Below are positions 19,076 through 29,349 of a stretch of DNA of 64,000 nucleotides, piece by piece. Numbering within the stretch: the first letter of the stretch is position 1; each line of letters begins with the position of its first letter. The position numbers and the translations under genes are program-made. Source of the DNA: Sediminibacterium sp. C3. Its GTDB lineage: Bacteria; Bacteroidota; Bacteroidia; Chitinophagales; Chitinophagaceae. Under the pieces are notes generated by a model. It was given only the letters and a program-made list of their open reading frames with translations. It searched no databases and was not told the origin of the DNA. The stretch covers positions 2,319,490-2,383,489 of the forward strand of contig NZ_KI669560.1 of the NCBI RefSeq assembly GCF_000508085.1. Reading direction: 5' to 3'.

Positions 19076-20002
19076 ATGTTGCCCTTAGAAGCATATACCC
19101 GGTTCATCAAATCTACAGCTGCCAGGCTGGGATTTAGTTATTGCGGTATTGCCAAAGCAGAGAAATTAAATGAAGATGCAAAAAGGCTGGAACAATGGTT
19201 GAACAAAAACCATCAGGGCAGCATGCAGTACATGGAGAATCATTTTGATAAAAGAATTGATCCAACCCTACTGGTGCCAGGTGCCCGATCGGTCATCACA
19301 CTAATGAAGAATTATTTTCCCGAAGCAAAGCAGAAAAGCAATAGTCCAAAAATTGCCAGATATGCCTGGGGCAAAGATTACCATGAAGTAATCAGGGAAC
19401 AGCTAAAAGAATTGCTGGTAGAAATGAATCAGGAAATAGGAGCTGTAAACGGAAGAGGCTTTGTAGATTCTGCACCCGTTTTAGAGAGAGCCTGGGCAGT
19501 AAAATCCGGATTGGGATGGGTAGGGAAAAACGGGAATTTGATTAGCAAGCAGAACGGATCGTACTTTTTTATAGCCACTTTAATTGTGGACGTACCGTTG
19601 CAATACGATGATCCCTATGTAAAAGATTTTTGCGGAACCTGTACCCAATGCATTGAAGCCTGCCCTACTGATGCCATATTACCCAATAAGGAAATCAACG
19701 GAAGCCAGTGTATCAGCTACTATACCATTGAATTAAAAGAAGCGTTGAGTCAGCATACAGCGGTGAACACCAATAACTGGTTATTTGGCTGTGATATCTG
19801 TCAGGAAGTTTGTCCCTGGAATCGTTTCAGTAAACCGAATTCGGAGCCTGCATTTGAGCCCATCCCTGCTATTCTGAATTTAACCACACAGGAGTGGGAA
19901 GAAATGTCCGAAGAAGTATTTAAGCAACTGTTTAAAGAGTCTCCGCTAAAAAGAGCCAAGTACAGCGGCATCCGAAAAAATCTTCGTTGGCTACAATCGT
20001 AA
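19076..20002 (+). CDS. queG: Epoxyqueuosine reductase QueG
   Basis: Last step of queuosine synthesis: cobalamin-dependent reduction of epoxyqueuosine to queuosine in tRNA. The 308-aa protein has the QueG N-terminal domain (DUF1730-like, RIDPTLLVPGARSVITLM) and the substrate-side block RGFVDSAPVLERAWAVKSGL. Two [4Fe-4S] cysteine sets follow, CGTCTQCIEACP and CDICQEVCPWN. It lacks the C-terminal HEAT repeats of the longer E. coli enzyme, as short forms do. The ATG at 19076, two bases after the previous stop codon, is preferred over the TTG at 19064. Confidence 0.94.
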   Translation: MLPLEAYTRFIKSTAARLGFSYCGIAKAEKLNEDAKRLEQWLNKNHQGSMQYMENHFDKRIDPTLLVPGARSVITLMKNYFPEAKQKSNSPKIARYAWGKDYHEVIREQLKELLVEMNQEIGAVNGRGFVDSAPVLERAWAVKSGLGWVGKNGNLISKQNGSYFFIATLIVDVPLQYDDPYVKDFCGTCTQCIEACPTDAILPNKEINGSQCISYYTIELKEALSQHTAVNTNNWLFGCDICQEVCPWNRFSKPNSEPAFEPIPAILNLTTQEWEEMSEEVFKQLFKESPLKRAKYSGIRKNLRWLQS

Positions 20003-20146
20003 ACCCGAAGAAAATTTGCGGATTTCTGCACGTTTTAAAAAAACTTTGACCAAATTGTCCCCATTTAAGGGAAAAATTATCAACAAAACCAAGAAATTCC
20101 CGCACATATTATATATTTATCTTGTTTTTGAAAACTCCAAAACGAT

Positions 20147-23100
20147 ATGCATATGAATGTCAACAATGGCAAGATCGGTGTTCTATCGAAGATGTGCTTC
20201 CTTCTCTTCGGTTTGGCACTGACAATCAGCTTGCAAGCTCAAACAACCATTAAAGGAAAAGTTACCGACAGCAAAGGGCTGCCTGTTCCAGGCGCTTCTG
20301 TCACCATCAAAAATTCAGGAGCAGGTACTGCTACTGGAACAGATGGTATGTATCAGTTAATTGCCAACCTAAAAGCAGGGAAATACGATGTTGTCATTTC
20401 TTCTGTAGGATTTAAGTCGGCAGAAAAATCTATCACCATAACCAGTACTACAGGCAGCTTTAGTTTCGACGCAAGCTTGAAAGAAGATGCAACCGGTTTG
20501 GATGAAGTAGTGGTAACCGGTACTTCACAGGGTACTACTAAAAAGCAATTGGGTAATTTCATTGGTACTGTAAAAGGAAGCCAGGTAAGCAATGCGGGTT
20601 CTCCCAATGCCATCGCTTCTTTACAAGGTAAAGTACCCGGTGCGCAGATTACGCAGAACTCAGGTGACCCTGCAGGTGGTATGAGTGTGAAACTACGTGG
20701 TGTAAGCTCTATCTCTGGTTCTTCAGATCCTTTATACATTATTGACGGAGTTATTCTGAACAATTCAAATGCAAGAGTAACCAACGCGCAAAGTGATTAT
20801 GATGCTTATGGAAGCGTAGGACAGAACCGTATGGTAGATATCAATCCAAACGATATCGAAAGAATTGAAGTATTGAATGGTGCTGCAGCTGCTGCAATAT
20901 ATGGTAGCCGTGCAAATGCTGGGGTTATTCAAATCTTCACTAAGCGTGGATCTACAGGCGCTCCTAAAATCACTTTCAGTTCTAAAGTAAATACTAACTC
21001 ATTAAGAAAACGTTTAGTATTCAACAATGCACCAACCAAATTTGGTGGACCAACAGATGGACCAGGTGCTGTTACACAAGACATTTTATTGACTGCATTA
21101 ACGAATACTACACCAGTTACCCGTTACGATTACCAGGATGATATTTTCAGAACTGGATATGGTACAGATAACAACGTATCCATTACTGGTGGTCAAGACA
21201 AAATGCGTTATTTCGCTTCTTTAAACTATAACACCAATCAGGGTATTATCAGAGGAACCGATAATACTCGTTTTGGTTTTAGATTAAATTTAGATAACAA
21301 GGTAAACAACTGGTTCAGCTGGAATGCAGGCATCAACTATACCAACAATGCTACCAATGAAAAACCAGATGGAAACAGCTTCTTCTCTCCTATTAACTCT
21401 ATGACCATTTTGGGTAACTTTCACAATATTGGCGCAAGAGATGCGAATGGAAATTTGCAAGCTGTGGGCGAAAGAGGACGTGTGAATCCATTAACCATCA
21501 TCAACGATATCAAACAAAGAAACGTAACGAATAGAACCGTTTCCAATGTTGGTTTTAAGTTATTCCCAGTTAAAGGCTTGGTGATTGATTACACAGCAGG
21601 TTTGGATAATATTGCACAAAACGGTACAACCTATATTCCACCGTTCCCTTACAATGCAAGCCCAGCATTCTATGGTGGTGGTGCTGCTTTAGATCCAACA
21701 CAAAATGGGTATGCCAGTGCGGCCAGCTTTAATTCTACTTTCTTCAATCACGATCTAAACTTTACATACACAACTCAAATCACCAGCAAACTGGCTTCTG
21801 TAACTCAGTTTGGTTATTCTGAGCAGTATGAAAAAGCGCAATATATTTTAGCACAGAGCCGTGGTTTATTGCCAGGTATTTCTACTGCAACAGGTGGTAG
21901 CACTTTATTACCCAACTCTGATGGCAGAAGCGAAAGAACCATCCGCGGTTTCTTCCTACAACAAAACTTTAAGTTCAACAATCAGTTGTTCGTAACGGTT
22001 GCAGGACGTGTAGACGGTTCTTCTGTATTTGATAAGAGCAACCGTAACTTCTTCTATCCTAAAGTAAGTGGTAACTACCTTATTTCTGAAACCGATTTCT
22101 TTAAGAAATCTTCTTTAGCCAATTCAGTAGATGTATTTAAAATCCGTGCTGCTTATGGTGAGAGTGGAAACCTTACTGGTATTGGCGCATACGATCGTTT
22201 CAATATATATAATATCTCTCCTTTCTTAGGAAGAACCAGCTTAACTTCTCCTTCAGCAACCATCAGCTCTAACTTAAAACCTGAGCGTCAGAAAGAATTA
22301 GAAATTGGTACAGATATCGCTTTATTCGGCAATAGATTACAGTTCACATTCAACTATTACAACAAGAAAGTAACGGATTTATTAGTGCCGAATATTACCA
22401 ATGCACCAAGTTCTGGATTCCCTACTGCCACTAAAAATGTTGGTTCTTTAAGCAACAAAGGATTTGAAATCATGGTAACTGCAGTTCCTATAAAAAACAA
22501 AGACTTCAGCTGGGAGATCACCGGTAACTTTAACAAAAACAAAAACAGAATTGAAAACTTAGGCGTTCCTTTCATTTCATTTGCAGCCCCAACTGGAGCC
22601 GTATTTGCTTTGATTCCCGGATACGATGCGCCTGTATTCTATTCAACCTTTTTTGCTAGAAATGCAAATGGTACAGAAGTAAAGAATGCAGCAGGTATTC
22701 CTGTAACAGCAAGAGGTCCTATTGCAAATGGACAGCCATTTGGTACCCCCACATTAGATCCTGCAACTGGATTACCTTTTACTACCGGACCTAACTCTAC
22801 CATCCTACGTTCTGTATTAGGATCCCCTAACCCAACTTATACCGCTACTTTAATCAACAGCTTCACATATAAAAAGTGGACCTTCGGTTTCCAATTAGAC
22901 CGAGTTGCTGGTGCGGAAGTATTTAACGCAGACTTCAGAACAAGACAAGGGGTAGGTAATGGTAGCGAATTTGCACAAAGAGAACACAAGGGTGAAATAC
23001 CAAGAGGATATATCAGCGGTATTTACGGTATTGAAGAGTGGAGAGTAGATGATGGATCTTTCACCAAATTACGTGAAATCTCTGTAGGGTACTCTTTTGG

Positions 23101-23290
23101 AAAAGTAAACAATCTCTTCAACAATTTAACCGTAACATTCACTGGTAGAAACCTAATCTCTTGGGACAACTACAGAGGATACGATCCCGAAACCAACGCT
23201 ACCGGTCAGAACAGTTTGTTCAGAGGTGTAGACTTTGGAAACGTACCTATTCCAAAAACCTTCCAATTTGGCGTAGTAGCTAATTTCTAA
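20147..23290 (+). CDS. SusC/RagA-family TonB-linked outer-membrane transporter
   Basis: Outer-membrane transporter of 1047 aa working with the SusD-like lipoprotein encoded next. After a signal peptide (LLFGLALTISLQAQ) come a carboxypeptidase-regulatory-like domain (TIKGKVTDSKGLPVPGASV) and a TonB-box-like DEVVVTGTS. The plug carries the SusC signature blocks SSISGSSDPLYIIDGV and RIEVLNGAAAAAIYGSRAN. The barrel follows and ends GVVANF. There is no neighbouring glycoside hydrolase, sensor or sulfatase, so the cargo (glycan, peptide or other) is unknown. The 144-bp upstream gap should hold the promoter. Confidence 0.96.
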   Translation: MHMNVNNGKIGVLSKMCFLLFGLALTISLQAQTTIKGKVTDSKGLPVPGASVTIKNSGAGTATGTDGMYQLIANLKAGKYDVVISSVGFKSAEKSITITSTTGSFSFDASLKEDATGLDEVVVTGTSQGTTKKQLGNFIGTVKGSQVSNAGSPNAIASLQGKVPGAQITQNSGDPAGGMSVKLRGVSSISGSSDPLYIIDGVILNNSNARVTNAQSDYDAYGSVGQNRMVDINPNDIERIEVLNGAAAAAIYGSRANAGVIQIFTKRGSTGAPKITFSSKVNTNSLRKRLVFNNAPTKFGGPTDGPGAVTQDILLTALTNTTPVTRYDYQDDIFRTGYGTDNNVSITGGQDKMRYFASLNYNTNQGIIRGTDNTRFGFRLNLDNKVNNWFSWNAGINYTNNATNEKPDGNSFFSPINSMTILGNFHNIGARDANGNLQAVGERGRVNPLTIINDIKQRNVTNRTVSNVGFKLFPVKGLVIDYTAGLDNIAQNGTTYIPPFPYNASPAFYGGGAALDPTQNGYASAASFNSTFFNHDLNFTYTTQITSKLASVTQFGYSEQYEKAQYILAQSRGLLPGISTATGGSTLLPNSDGRSERTIRGFFLQQNFKFNNQLFVTVAGRVDGSSVFDKSNRNFFYPKVSGNYLISETDFFKKSSLANSVDVFKIRAAYGESGNLTGIGAYDRFNIYNISPFLGRTSLTSPSATISSNLKPERQKELEIGTDIALFGNRLQFTFNYYNKKVTDLLVPNITNAPSSGFPTATKNVGSLSNKGFEIMVTAVPIKNKDFSWEITGNFNKNKNRIENLGVPFISFAAPTGAVFALIPGYDAPVFYSTFFARNANGTEVKNAAGIPVTARGPIANGQPFGTPTLDPATGLPFTTGPNSTILRSVLGSPNPTYTATLINSFTYKKWTFGFQLDRVAGAEVFNADFRTRQGVGNGSEFAQREHKGEIPRGYISGIYGIEEWRVDDGSFTKLREISVGYSFGKVNNLFNNLTVTFTGRNLISWDNYRGYDPETNATGQNSLFRGVDFGNVPIPKTFQFGVVANF

Positions 23291-23308
23291 CCCAACAAAA
23301 AAGTTATT

Positions 23309-24616
23309 ATGAAAAAAATATTATTCATCATTTTATCTGGGGTAAGTCTGGTTGCATGTAAGCAGGATTTTACCAACCCAGGAGCCATATCTGATATAGA
23401 TGCATTTTCTACTCCCAGAGGTTTAGCTGGTGTAGCCGTAGGATTACAAAACGTTTACAGCAATGGTCGTTTAAGCCCATTATACAATGGCGTTACTGCT
23501 GCAGGTGCTTTAACCAATGAATTCAGATTAATGAATGCCGGGAATACCGACGAACTCCAGTTATTTACAGGCGGTGCTGTTGTAGATAACCTAAATGGTA
23601 TTGTAGGCAATATGTGGACTTGGAACAACAAGATCATTTATGATGCAGATAAAGTACTGGAAGGTGCCAATAAGCTTGGAGATAAGAACTACGCTTCCGG
23701 ATTAATTGCTTATGCAAGTATTTACAAAGCAATGGCCATTGGCAACCTGGCTATGTTCTTTGAACAAATCCCTGCAGCACCGGGTACACAAACCACTCCT
23801 GCTGCTTTCCAAAGCAGAGTAGATGGTTTCAGAAGAGCAGTAACTACCTTACGTGCAGCACAAACTGCTCTTGGAGCCAATGCACCGAATGCTGCTTTCT
23901 TTGCGAATGTGCCAACCAATATCACTACTGCGTATTTCAACAATACCATCAGTGCATTGATTGCCCGTTACAGTTTATTTGCCGGAGATTTCGCTGGCGC
24001 TATCACTGCAGCCAATGCGGTAGATTTAAGTTACAATGGAGCTGTGCTAGGTTTTGATGCGATTGTTACCAATCCTATCTTCACCACTGCCACTGCAACC
24101 AATAACGTATTCCAGATCCTGGATTCTACCCTTGGATTGCCTACAGCATTGGCACCAGATTTAAATGATCAGCGTATTGCATTCTATACCGCTATCAATC
24201 CAACCATTCAGCCACGTTACAGAATCAAAGGATTCTTCAGTGCTGCTACTCAGTCTGTGCCTTTGTACTTGCCTGATGAAATGCGTTTAATTAAAGCTGA
24301 ATGTTATGTAAGACAGGCTGCACCGGATTTAACTGCCGCTGTTGCAGAAATCAATGCAGTAAGAACACAATTACCTGCAGCTGATGCATTTGGTGTAGGT
24401 GGTGGATTGGCAGCTTACTCCGGTACTGTTTCTGCACCTGCCTTGTTAGACGAAATTTATCGTCAGCGTTGCATTGAATTGTGCATGAGCGGTATGCGTT
24501 TAGAAGACAACAGAAGACTGGGTCGTCCTGCAGCAGAACGTAAGAGAACATTCTTCCCTTACCCAAGCAGAGAGCGCGACAACAACCCTAATACACCAAC
24601 CGATCCGGCTGGATAA
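23309..24616 (+). CDS. SusD/RagB-family nutrient-binding lipoprotein
   Basis: Surface lipoprotein (435 aa) that forms the lid on the SusC barrel and binds the ligand. The lipobox is LSGVSLVACKQDF. A helical TPR-like scaffold follows (NIVGNMWTWNNKIIYDADKVLEGAN-like region around residues 90-120). The C-terminal SusD end RQRCIELCMSGMRLEDNRRL is the hallmark block, and FPYPSRERDNNPN closes the family. It starts 18 bp after susC. It is somewhat shorter than the usual 480-600 aa but looks complete. Confidence 0.93.
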   Translation: MKKILFIILSGVSLVACKQDFTNPGAISDIDAFSTPRGLAGVAVGLQNVYSNGRLSPLYNGVTAAGALTNEFRLMNAGNTDELQLFTGGAVVDNLNGIVGNMWTWNNKIIYDADKVLEGANKLGDKNYASGLIAYASIYKAMAIGNLAMFFEQIPAAPGTQTTPAAFQSRVDGFRRAVTTLRAAQTALGANAPNAAFFANVPTNITTAYFNNTISALIARYSLFAGDFAGAITAANAVDLSYNGAVLGFDAIVTNPIFTTATATNNVFQILDSTLGLPTALAPDLNDQRIAFYTAINPTIQPRYRIKGFFSAATQSVPLYLPDEMRLIKAECYVRQAAPDLTAAVAEINAVRTQLPAADAFGVGGGLAAYSGTVSAPALLDEIYRQRCIELCMSGMRLEDNRRLGRPAAERKRTFFPYPSRERDNNPNTPTDPAG

Positions 24617-24646
24617 TAAAGAGTCTCTCCCCCAAGCAGTTGGTAA

Positions 24647-24684
24647 AAAGCCCCGTATCGAGCAATCGAACGGGGCTTTCCATT
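24647..24684. terminator. Terminator of the SusC/SusD operon, also usable on the opposite strand
   Basis: A 10-bp stem AAAGCCCCGT / ACGGGGCTTT with an inner TCGA...TCGA pairing. It lies between the susD stop codon and the convergent SRPBCC gene. T/A tracts on both sides allow bidirectional use. Confidence 0.85.
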
Positions 24685-24690
24685 TTATAG

Positions 24691-25182
24691 TTATTGCTGC
24701 TCCGCAACTTGCTTCAGCTGCTGCAAATGTTTTTCCATCTGTGTGCCCATGATTTTATCGTTCATCATCGAACCAAAACGTTCCCAGGGATACCAGCCAA
24801 TCTGCTGCACAAACTGCCACTGAACAATCGCTGTATTGGCTTCCGGCTTTCCAATCATGCGCATCGTACTTACCTGTTCTACACCATCCCCTCCTTTCCA
24901 TTTGGCTTCCATGGTAGAATCGGTTACGGCAGTGATGGTTACAGAAGTGTTACCAAATTGCGCACTGGTAGCAGATACTATTTTTACAGAACTATCTTTC
25001 ATTCCCTCTATCCACAAAGGCCATTGATGCATATCTGCCACGATTGGCTTTACTTTTACAACACTGGCATTTACATCCACTGCTCTTGACACCAGAACGG
25101 TAGAGGGAAACAATAATCCAATAGAAGTAACAATGGTACCCAGCACTAAAAAACTAATCAAGCCCAGTTTTATCAATTTCAT
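24691..25182 (-). CDS. SRPBCC (START/polyketide-cyclase-like) domain protein with N-terminal membrane anchor
   Basis: A 163-aa protein with one N-terminal hydrophobic helix (LIKLGLISFLVLGTIVTSIGL) followed by a SRPBCC-type hydrophobic-pocket fold. The blocks are VADMHQWPLWIEGMKDSS, SVTITAVTDSTMEAKWK and VQWQFVQQIGWYPWERFGSMMNDKIMG. The ATG at 25182 is one base after the stop codon of the restored ABC permease frame (TAA-A-ATG), showing tight coupling with that gene. The ligand is unknown. Confidence 0.8.
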   Translation of the reverse strand: MKLIKLGLISFLVLGTIVTSIGLLFPSTVLVSRAVDVNASVVKVKPIVADMHQWPLWIEGMKDSSVKIVSATSAQFGNTSVTITAVTDSTMEAKWKGGDGVEQVSTMRMIGKPEANTAIVQWQFVQQIGWYPWERFGSMMNDKIMGTQMEKHLQQLKQVAEQQ

Positions 25183-25183
25183 T

Positions 25184-26292
25184 TTACTCCCATTTAAAGG
25201 TTTTAAAAGCAAGGCCATACACCACTACCATCCAGATACCCAGCACTCCCAGTTCAAACAAACAGTCCGATAAGCCAGCCCCCTCAAATGCAATATTGCG
25301 CATGGCATTGTTAAAATGCGTCAGCGGCAATACCCGTGAAATGGGTTGCAACCAGGAAGGGAAATTATCGATGGAAAAAAAGTACCTGCCAGTAAAAACT
25401 GTGGCAATGTAATCAGGTTGGCAAAAGGAGGAATGGTACTTTCTGTTTTAGCCACACTACTCACAATAAATCCAAATCCCATAAATAAAAGCAGGGCAAT
25501 AAAACTCAATACCATGATTTGAGCAAATGTTACCCAACCATTAACCAGTGTAAAATTAAAAACAAAATGGCCAATCAAAATAATAATGACTGCAGTAATC
25601 AATTGAAAGATAACACGACTTAATGCTTCTCCTAAAACTATATAAGGACGCTGAATGGGCGTTGCAAAAAACCGTTTCAACACCAGCTGTTGTCTTAAAT
25701 TAAAAAACAAAAAAGCAACCCCGAAAACACCTGCACTCAACAAAGAGAAACCCAGCTGACCTGGTAAAATAAAATCGATGGTTCTGTATACCCTGCCCGG
25801 AATCTTTTTTACTTCCTTACTAATAGATGCAATAGTGGGAGCCGCAGGAAACTGACGTTGATTAATACCACTGATCACTGCATTGAGTATGGATTGCAGC
25901 ACCTGCACATTTTGTGGATTGGCTGCTTCTGAACTGGTTAATTGAATGGTATAAGGGGGCTGTGTGGAATCAGCAGCAGCTTTTATATTCAGCAGGGCTG
26001 TTATCCTTCCCTTTTCTAAATCTTCCTGTAATGCAAGGCCCGTTTTAGGAGACACTTTAATTCCGGGAATATTTCTAAGCCCATGATACACCGGATTAAG
26101 CGAATCAGATTTTGCATCAAAAGCAATATTTACATTGATTTTGCCGCCGCTGCCAATAAAACCAAACACCAGAATAAAAATCAATGGAAAGGCAATGCTG
26201 AAAACCACGGAAGAAGGGCTTCTGAAAATCGCTCTCAAACTTCCTTTGGTAATGGCCATCATGGCCCTGAGTTGACTATACTCCTGCTTCAT
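25184..26292 (-). pseudogene. ABC-2 type transporter permease, frameshifted near its 3' end
   Basis: Inner-membrane permease. A first helix (VVFSIAFPLIFILVFGFIG) and a large extracytoplasmic domain precede the ABC-2 membrane region, which contains ILPGQLGFSLLSAGVFGV and LKRFFATPIQRPYIVLGE. The frame goes wrong at the T7 run (minus strand; plus-strand A7 at 25375-25381) and stops at 25321. Adding one T restores a normal ABC-2 ending (FSIDNFPSWLQPISRVLPL, THFNNAMRNIAFEG and a last helix) to a stop at 25184, next to the SRPBCC start. Because nothing else is lost, a sequencing error is as likely as a real mutation. No ATPase partner gene is adjacent. Confidence 0.85.
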
Positions 26293-26313
26293 CCCGATTA
26301 TTTAGCAGCAAAG

Positions 26314-28074
26314 CTATTGTATATTCACAAGAAAGGGCAATCTGGTCTGTGGCACACCTACCATCTGCTTCACTTGTTTTAATTCGCGAGTTACCTGCAT
26401 TAAAGATGGATCAATCTGGTCGCTGATCAGGGATTGGGAAACAGATTTTTTATAGCCCCCCATAATTTGCTCAATCAGCGATTTCTTTTCGGGATACTCT
26501 TTCAGTTTCACATCGTTCTTTTTAATGTCTGCCATACGGGCAGCACAATCAATGGCATCCTGTAACCCGCCTATTCGATCGGTCAACCCGATTTTCAGCG
26601 CTGTGGTACCCGTCCATACCCTACCTTGCGCAATACTGTCAATCGTTGGAACCGGGCGCTTTCTTCCATTGGCAACCCTGTTTAGGAAGGTAGCATAAAT
26701 GCTATCTACAGAAGCCTGCAAAAATCTTTTTTCATTTTCATTCAGGGGCTTACTGATATCTCCCATATCAGCATAAGGAGCTGTCTTTACACCGTCAAAC
26801 GTAATACCCAGCTTATTCTTAAAGAAAGCCTGCATGTTCGGCACCACACTGAATACGCCAATAGAACCCGTGATGGTATTGGCATTGGCGAAAACACTAT
26901 CTGCATTGCAGGCAATATAATATCCTCCGGATGCAGCCACATCACCCATACTCACAACCACCGGCTTTTCTTTTCTTATTAAGGATATTTCTCTCCAGAT
27001 AACTTCACTGGCCAAAGCACTGCCCCCACCGGAATTAATTCGGAATACCAGGGCCTTGATGGATTTGTCAAAACGAATTTTTCTTAGAATATTTTTATAA
27101 TTATCACTCCCGATAGATTCATTGTCGCCCTGACCGGAAACAATATCTCCATTGGCATACACCAGGGCAACTTTACCCGAACCGGAAGGTTCAAAATCGG
27201 TAGCCTGTGCATAATCAGAAAGGCTTACAAAATTGATTTTGCTCTTTAACTCCTGTTTTAATTTTTTGCTGATGGTGGCTTTAATTTCATCGTCGTATTT
27301 AAGGTCGTCTATCAATCCATATTTCTTGGCATCGGCAGGGGTCTGAATCATGCCCTTTACCGCCAGTTCTCTAAGAAAAGCGGTATCCTTTCCACGAGAC
27401 ATAGAAGTGGCCTGCAGCATTTGGTTGTACAATTCGCCCAACCATACACTGGTCTGTAACTTATTCGCTTCTGTCATCTGGGTTTCGCGAAGCGGTTCGG
27501 TGGCACTCTTGAATTTACCGGCATAAAAAATCTGAGGTTGAATATCCAGCTTGTCCAGCATACCTTTTAAAAAGAACAGATTAGACGAAAGACCGTTCCA
27601 TTCCAAACCACCTTGCGGATTACAATAAATTTCATTGGCCGCACTGGCAACATAATATCCTTTCTGAGAAATGACTTCGCCATGTGCAATTACAAATTTG
27701 CCGCTGTTTTTAAATTCAACAACTGCCTTTCGCAATTCTTCGCTGGCGGCAAAACCATTGGCATTATTGGCACAAAGAATATACATTCCCTTAACAGCAG
27801 AATCTTTCTGGGCATGCTTCAGCATTTGTATAACCTGAAATAAAGATGGCGGTTCTTCTTCTCCTTCATTTATAATAGCCGAGAAGGGATCTTCTACAAA
27901 TTGTTCCTTGTATAAAACCGATAAATCTAGCAATAAAACAGCTTTGGATCCAATCACGGGTTTATCGGAAGAAGCCGCAGCAGTGGCAATCCCAATTAAA
28001 ATGAAGACGCCAATAATGGTAAATAAAATCAACGATACAAATGTGGCAAGAACAATTTTTAGAAATCCTCTCAT
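26314..28074 (-). CDS. sppA: Signal peptide peptidase SppA, 67-kDa type
   Basis: Membrane-anchored serine protease that degrades cleaved signal peptides on the periplasmic side. It is 586 aa, the length of the long SppA form with two homologous halves. The N-terminal anchor is about residues 5-30. The first half carries the lysine of the Ser-Lys dyad in YAGKFKSATEPLRE (near 186). The second half carries the nucleophile serine in RINSGGGSALASE (near 350) and MGDVAASGGYYIAC. It lies 21 bp upstream of the ABC permease gene on the same strand. Confidence 0.94.
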   Translation of the reverse strand: MRGFLKIVLATFVSLILFTIIGVFILIGIATAAASSDKPVIGSKAVLLLDLSVLYKEQFVEDPFSAIINEGEEEPPSLFQVIQMLKHAQKDSAVKGMYILCANNANGFAASEELRKAVVEFKNSGKFVIAHGEVISQKGYYVASAANEIYCNPQGGLEWNGLSSNLFFLKGMLDKLDIQPQIFYAGKFKSATEPLRETQMTEANKLQTSVWLGELYNQMLQATSMSRGKDTAFLRELAVKGMIQTPADAKKYGLIDDLKYDDEIKATISKKLKQELKSKINFVSLSDYAQATDFEPSGSGKVALVYANGDIVSGQGDNESIGSDNYKNILRKIRFDKSIKALVFRINSGGGSALASEVIWREISLIRKEKPVVVSMGDVAASGGYYIACNADSVFANANTITGSIGVFSVVPNMQAFFKNKLGITFDGVKTAPYADMGDISKPLNENEKRFLQASVDSIYATFLNRVANGRKRPVPTIDSIAQGRVWTGTTALKIGLTDRIGGLQDAIDCAARMADIKKNDVKLKEYPEKKSLIEQIMGGYKKSVSQSLISDQIDPSLMQVTRELKQVKQMVGVPQTRLPFLVNIQ

Positions 28075-28144
28075 AGAAGTTGGTTAACCTTTTAGCAAAT
28101 AAAGATATTATTAAAGATATTTGATGCCCACTATACTACCAACT

Positions 28145-28630
28145 ATGCAGAATGCCTATTTATTAATCGGCAGTAATTTAGGAAACAAAACAGAACAGCT
28201 GTCTACAGCCGTTCATTATATACAACAAGAATGCGGCCAGATTGTTAAACAGTCTGCTTTCTATGAAACCGCTCCCTGGGGCTATACCAATCAGCCTTCC
28301 TTTATTAATCAGGCTTTATGGATACAAACGGAACTGAATCCGGAAGAACTCATGCAAACCCTGCTGAAGATCGAAGCCAAAATGGGCAGAATCAGAACCG
28401 TAAAACTTGGCCCCCGCATTATAGACCTGGATATCTTGCAGATAGACCAGCTTGTAATGGAAACAGCCCTACTGCAAATTCCGCATCCGGCCATGACCGA
28501 AAGGCGCTTTGTCCTGGCTCCATTGGCTGAAATTGCTCCCGAACTATTGCATCCGGTATTGCAGAAAACAGCCACCGAATTGCTGCAAGTCTGTACCGAC
28601 GACAGCGATGTGCAAAAAAAAATAGACTAA
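28145..28630 (+). CDS. folK: 2-amino-4-hydroxy-6-hydroxymethyldihydropteridine pyrophosphokinase FolK
   Basis: Transfers pyrophosphate from ATP to 6-hydroxymethyl-7,8-dihydropterin in folate synthesis; cytoplasmic. The 161 aa show the family blocks AYLLIGSNLGNK, FYETAPWGYTNQPSFINQ and GRIRTVKLGPRIIDLDIL. The last of these has the metal-binding Asp residues. It ends with IPHPAMTERRFVLAPLAEIAP. The frame is open from 28121, but the ATG at 28145 places the first beta strand at the usual position. A deoxynucleoside kinase gene follows at 42 bp. Confidence 0.95.
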   Translation: MQNAYLLIGSNLGNKTEQLSTAVHYIQQECGQIVKQSAFYETAPWGYTNQPSFINQALWIQTELNPEELMQTLLKIEAKMGRIRTVKLGPRIIDLDILQIDQLVMETALLQIPHPAMTERRFVLAPLAEIAPELLHPVLQKTATELLQVCTDDSDVQKKID

Positions 28631-28672
28631 GCATACCCGCGAAAACTAAATTTGCCCTTCAGGAGCAAATTC

Positions 28673-29305
28673 ATGAAGCATCAATTTATAACGATAGAGG
28701 GGAATATAGGAGCAGGAAAAACCACATTGACCAATATACTGGCGCAAAAACTCAATGCGCGGATTATACTAGAAGAATTTGCAGACAATCCATTTCTGTC
28801 TAAGTTTTATGACAATCCGGCTCAGTATGCATTTCCGCTGGAATTGTTCTTTATGGCCGAACGATACAAACAATTGAAGGACCTGGTGCATACCAAGGAA
28901 TTGTTTCAAACAGTAACCATTTCGGACTATCTGTTTACCAAATGTCTTTTGTTTGCAAAAGTAAATTTACCCGAAGAGGAATTCCGGCTCTATCAAAAAC
29001 TATTCGACATTATTCATCAGCAATTAATGTTTCCGGATGTGCTCATATATCTACATGCGCCTGTAAATAAATTGCAGCAGAATATAAAGAAGAGAAATCG
29101 TCCTTACGAACAGAGCATCCCCGACGAATACCTATTTAATATTCAGGAAACTTATACGCATTATATAAAGCAGCACAATATCAAAACCATATTTGTAGAC
29201 GCCAGCAATGCAGACTTCATCAACAACGAGGCACACGTGAATATTATATTGGATGCACTGGAAAAAGATTTAGACCAGGGACAACATTATTTTACACTAC
29301 CCTAG
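28673..29305 (+). CDS. Deoxynucleoside kinase (dGK/dAK-like)
   Basis: Phosphorylates deoxynucleosides in the salvage pathway. It is a 210-aa protein of the dNK superfamily with P-loop GNIGAGKTTL (residues 9-18). The E-R-type substrate block is LFFMAERYKQLKDL, DYLFTKCLLFAK matches the lid-side helix, and the lid itself is IKKRNRPYEQSIP. The ATG at 28673 is supported by AGGAG at 28661-28665, a rare clear Shine-Dalgarno sequence here. Substrate choice (purine or pyrimidine) is not certain. Confidence 0.9.
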   Translation: MKHQFITIEGNIGAGKTTLTNILAQKLNARIILEEFADNPFLSKFYDNPAQYAFPLELFFMAERYKQLKDLVHTKELFQTVTISDYLFTKCLLFAKVNLPEEEFRLYQKLFDIIHQQLMFPDVLIYLHAPVNKLQQNIKKRNRPYEQSIPDEYLFNIQETYTHYIKQHNIKTIFVDASNADFINNEAHVNIILDALEKDLDQGQHYFTLP

Positions 29306-29349
29306 ACCAACCACCAGGAGAAACCCACACTCAACCATCTCAATAAAAA

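Noticed and set aside
25321..25400. Programmed frameshifting in the ABC permease gene
   Set aside because: There is no slippery heptamer with a following structure that I can point to, and three other genes have the same single-base loss, so an error is simpler.
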